Source of the DNA: Turnera subulata | Taxonomy: Eukaryota > Streptophyta > Magnoliopsida > Malpighiales > Passifloraceae | Direction: 5' to 3' | Assembly (NCBI GenBank): GCA_028386065.3 | Contig: JAKUCV010004736.1 | Location: forward strand, 1-64,000 | DNA length: 64,000 bases | Shown: positions 61,761-64,000 of the stretch, piece after piece | Layout: the number at the start of each line of letters is the position of its first letter | Numbering within the stretch: position 1 is the stretch's first letter | Program-made: the position numbers and the translations under genes | Notes under the pieces: model-generated | The model's database searches: none | What the model was told of the DNA's origin: nothing | The model's input: the letters and a program-made list of their open reading frames with translations, nothing else

Positions 61761-63338
61761 TAGACCTAGCAATTCGTGTTTGCGGGTTAGGTTTGTGTCG
61801 GGTCAGACAAGTAAATAGAACCATTGACCTGAACACGACAGGATTAATAATCCGGTCGTGTCAAACCTGTCAAAACGCAGGCCAGGTCGACCTCAACTTG
61901 TTTAATTTTTAAAGTTCAATAAGTAGGTATCAATTTATATAACTTATTTACCTATTTAAATACCTGCTTTCAAATTTTGTACGCCAATGACAGAAAACAC
62001 ACATAATACATTTACCTAAATTAAATTGTACATATTAACACAAATGAGTTAAATGACTAATTATATGCCCAATTTCATCATTCAACAATTCAATTTTCAA
62101 CCGAAAAAGCTCCAATTTCCTCTAAGAAAAAACAAACTACATAAGCTCCAATCCAGGAGCTAAAATTGTTCCAGAATAGAAGGCAGAAGCTCAAAAAAAT
62201 ATAATTTACTTGAGCTCCAGTCCAGGAGCTAAAATTGCTCCAAAATAGAAGATGGAAGCTCAAAATGCTCAAATGACCAATACATCAAATGCACCAAAAT
62301 ATGAAAACAACATGAAGTTCAAAATATTCTATAAAAGTTCATTCCACAATTCAACAGAAGCATTAGAAGTCCAAAATACTGCAGAAAGTTGACAAGTTAC
62401 TCACATCACAAAGATGCTAAAATATCCAACTAGATGTCACTTCCCAGAATTTAAAAATAATTATAAATCCAACCAAAACAAGCAGTAAGGAAAACATATC
62501 ATAAATCAACAAAGAATTTAACTACGAATACAAATGGAGCTTTTCCACCTCCAATTTATCAAGTTCCACAAAAGAAAGGTCACATTAGGAAAGAATAATA
62601 ACAGTAACTTTTAAAGTTAACAACTAAATAGAAATATTACAAAACTTACCTTGTTGGTGGTGATGGCCTTAAAGCCAATCTTTTGTGCAAACCAAGACTT
62701 CCACAAGTTCCGGTTTGAGAGAACTTCTATATTGATAAAGAACCTTTGCTCCATTACTAAAAGCACTCTCCAAAGCAACTGTAGAAACCAGAATGGCTAA
62801 AATATCACGAGCCATGGCAGCAACTTCAGGAAACTTGAATTGGTTTTCCGTCAAATAATATAAAATATTAAGTTTAGCTTGTCTATCGATTCTGGACTCA
62901 TCCAAATACAACTCAAGCTGATTCTTTTCAGGGAGAGAAATTGGTGCTTCAAATGAATCAAATTCTTACTTGCATTTAGACAAGAAAATTGGTCAAAAAA
63001 TTATTTTAGTTAAAAAAATACATTAAAACAAAAAACTACCATAAATTGAAAGTATGTACAAATAGAAATACGACATACCATCAAAACATCTTTGGATGCT
63101 GTAGACAATTCGTTATAATCCTCCATATCAAGTCCAAAACTATTACTCATACTATGACAATTTGAAGGTGATATTTCACATGGTTTGTCATTGTTGGAAT
63201 AGTGTGCATAAAGTGTAATTAGTTTATCCTTAATCTTCAGAGCCTCAAAATATCCATCATCAACATAAATTCTCTTATAACACCAATTAACAAAATAAAA
63301 CTTATACCGAAGATCTAAGATCATTACCAATGCCAACA
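61761..63338 (-). mobile_element. hAT transposon remnant (3' part), minus strand
   Basis: The left end (from about 61761) has TAGACCTAGCAATTCGTGTT followed by a block rich in GGGTC/CGTGTC words, like the terminal regions of plant hAT elements. The transposase C-terminal part lies to its right on the minus strand. The element's 5' part is missing, cut at 63339 by a gypsy LTR. Confidence 0.7.
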
Positions 63339-63339
63339 T
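62669..63339 (-). pseudogene. hAT transposase C-terminal fragment (RICESLEEPER/DAYSLEEPER-like)
   Basis: Two reverse frames: 63339-63010 (VMILDLRYKFYFVNWCY, the conserved segment before the RNase-H-like fold end) and 62911-62669 (dimerisation domain with FPEVAAMARDILAI and STVALESAFSNG, ending CTKDWL-stop). About 100 bp lie between them, either an intron or decay. The N-terminal BED zinc finger and most of the catalytic domain are absent, so it is non-functional as a transposase. Confidence 0.85.
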
Positions 63340-64000
63340 GATAACTTCTAAATGTTAGTGTTTTTATGATGGTTTTGAATGACTTTTACTATATATTCTT
63401 GATCGATTATGTGTATATCTTTATATTATTGTGTGTTTTCGTGCATTGTGTCAATTAGTACTTCAATTTAGCTGATTAAGTGTTTTTATCAGGAATTTAT
63501 CGTTTTTATTGAAGAATGGAAGTTTTTTAGCCAAGTTTGGAAACCAGGCCCAATTTAGGAAACTTTCTGCAGTGAGCACAACCGACTATTTTGAAGATTT
63601 CGGGAGTTCTAGGCATCAAAATTAAGTGAGACCAATTGGAGACGAAACTAGACTTCCAGAGCTTTCTATGGATTAAATTTCATAATTTTTGGACGAGTCT
63701 ACAAGGAGCAGTAATTATTTTAATCAAGTCCAGGATGCAGATTTTTCTATGCCGACCCAGACCCAGTGTTTCGGCGATATCTTGAGCTACAGAAGTCCAA
63801 TTGAAGAGTTATTTTTATGGAAAGAAAGCTGAGAGAATTATCTAGAAATTTGGGGGAGAGCCCAACGCCCAGTTCAGACGTCTTCTAGGAGTTAAGTAGC
63901 GTGCAATTTTCGCATCAGAAAACAGGCAAAAGTCCAACTTGGAGTGCAAGTCAAGAATTCAATTTCCATTCAAAGAAGGAGAGCCCCACCGACTTCCAGC
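63339..64000 (+). mobile_element. Athila-like LTR, 5' part (runs off the window)
   Basis: It starts TGATAACTTCTAAATG and follows the LTR at 2117-2780 with scattered mismatches. No polypurine tract precedes it, so it is a 5' LTR or a solo LTR inserted into the hAT transposase gene. Confidence 0.8.

Noticed and set aside
1..64000. tRNA and rRNA genes
   Set aside because: No cloverleaf-like A/B box pair or rRNA core was recognised; the tRNA-like words seen are retrotransposon primer-binding sites.

Overview
This is a nuclear segment of a flowering plant, almost certainly a eudicot. The support is GT-AG introns that are AT-rich, two genes orthologous to well-known Arabidopsis loci, and a dense, nested population of plant transposable elements. 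I cannot name the species. Two intact protein-coding genes lie on the + strand. Everything else is repeat-derived or intergenic.

Gene 1 (CDS 13710-24662, 19 exons, 1,725 aa) is a bifunctional 5-methylcytosine DNA glycosylase/lyase of the DEMETER/ROS1 family, closest in my reading to ROS1. All catalytic and Fe-S residues are present. It has a 5'-UTR intron, a short uORF, one GC-AG intron and a duplicated splice-acceptor region before the last exon. Gene 2 (CDS 53132-60728, 15 exons, 867 aa) is CTR1, the Raf-like kinase that represses ethylene signalling. Its EDR1-type regulatory domain and kinase core are complete. The two genes act in different processes (active DNA demethylation and ethylene signalling) and nothing in the sequence links them.

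Layout. 1-5451: 3' part of an Athila-like Ty3/gypsy element with its LTR (2117-3915), then LTR and LINE fragments. 5452-10573: a concatemer LTR-int-LTR-int-LTR-int-LTR with an exact 1,409-bp period. 10574-12946: LINE RNase H remnants carrying a 250-bp hAT MITE with an 8-bp target duplication, then the ROS1-like promoter. 13,000-24,700: ROS1-like gene. 24,700-26,750: intergenic, with a possible minus-strand transcript. 26758-28745: tandemly duplicated Helitron. 28,746-39,212: copia- and gypsy-like LTR pieces, two abutting LTRs of one family, and a Mutator-like element with long inverted ends. 39213-44870: internally deleted Tekay-like chromovirus. 44871-46600: broken gypsy gag-pol. 46600-49149: reversed LTR and copia fragments. 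49155-52105: solo Tekay-type LTR with perfect 5-bp target duplication, ending about 1 kb upstream of the CTR1 start codon. 52,111-60,728: CTR1. 61761-63338: hAT transposase remnant cut by another copy of the Athila-like LTR (63339-64000).

I found no wholly new genetic system. The most unusual structures are the fixed-period LTR concatemer, GC-rich direct/inverted repeat islands at one position in three LTRs of one family, the tandem Helitron, and the young LTR insertion bordering the CTR1 promoter. All identities come from reading the sequence and recalling protein families. No search was run.
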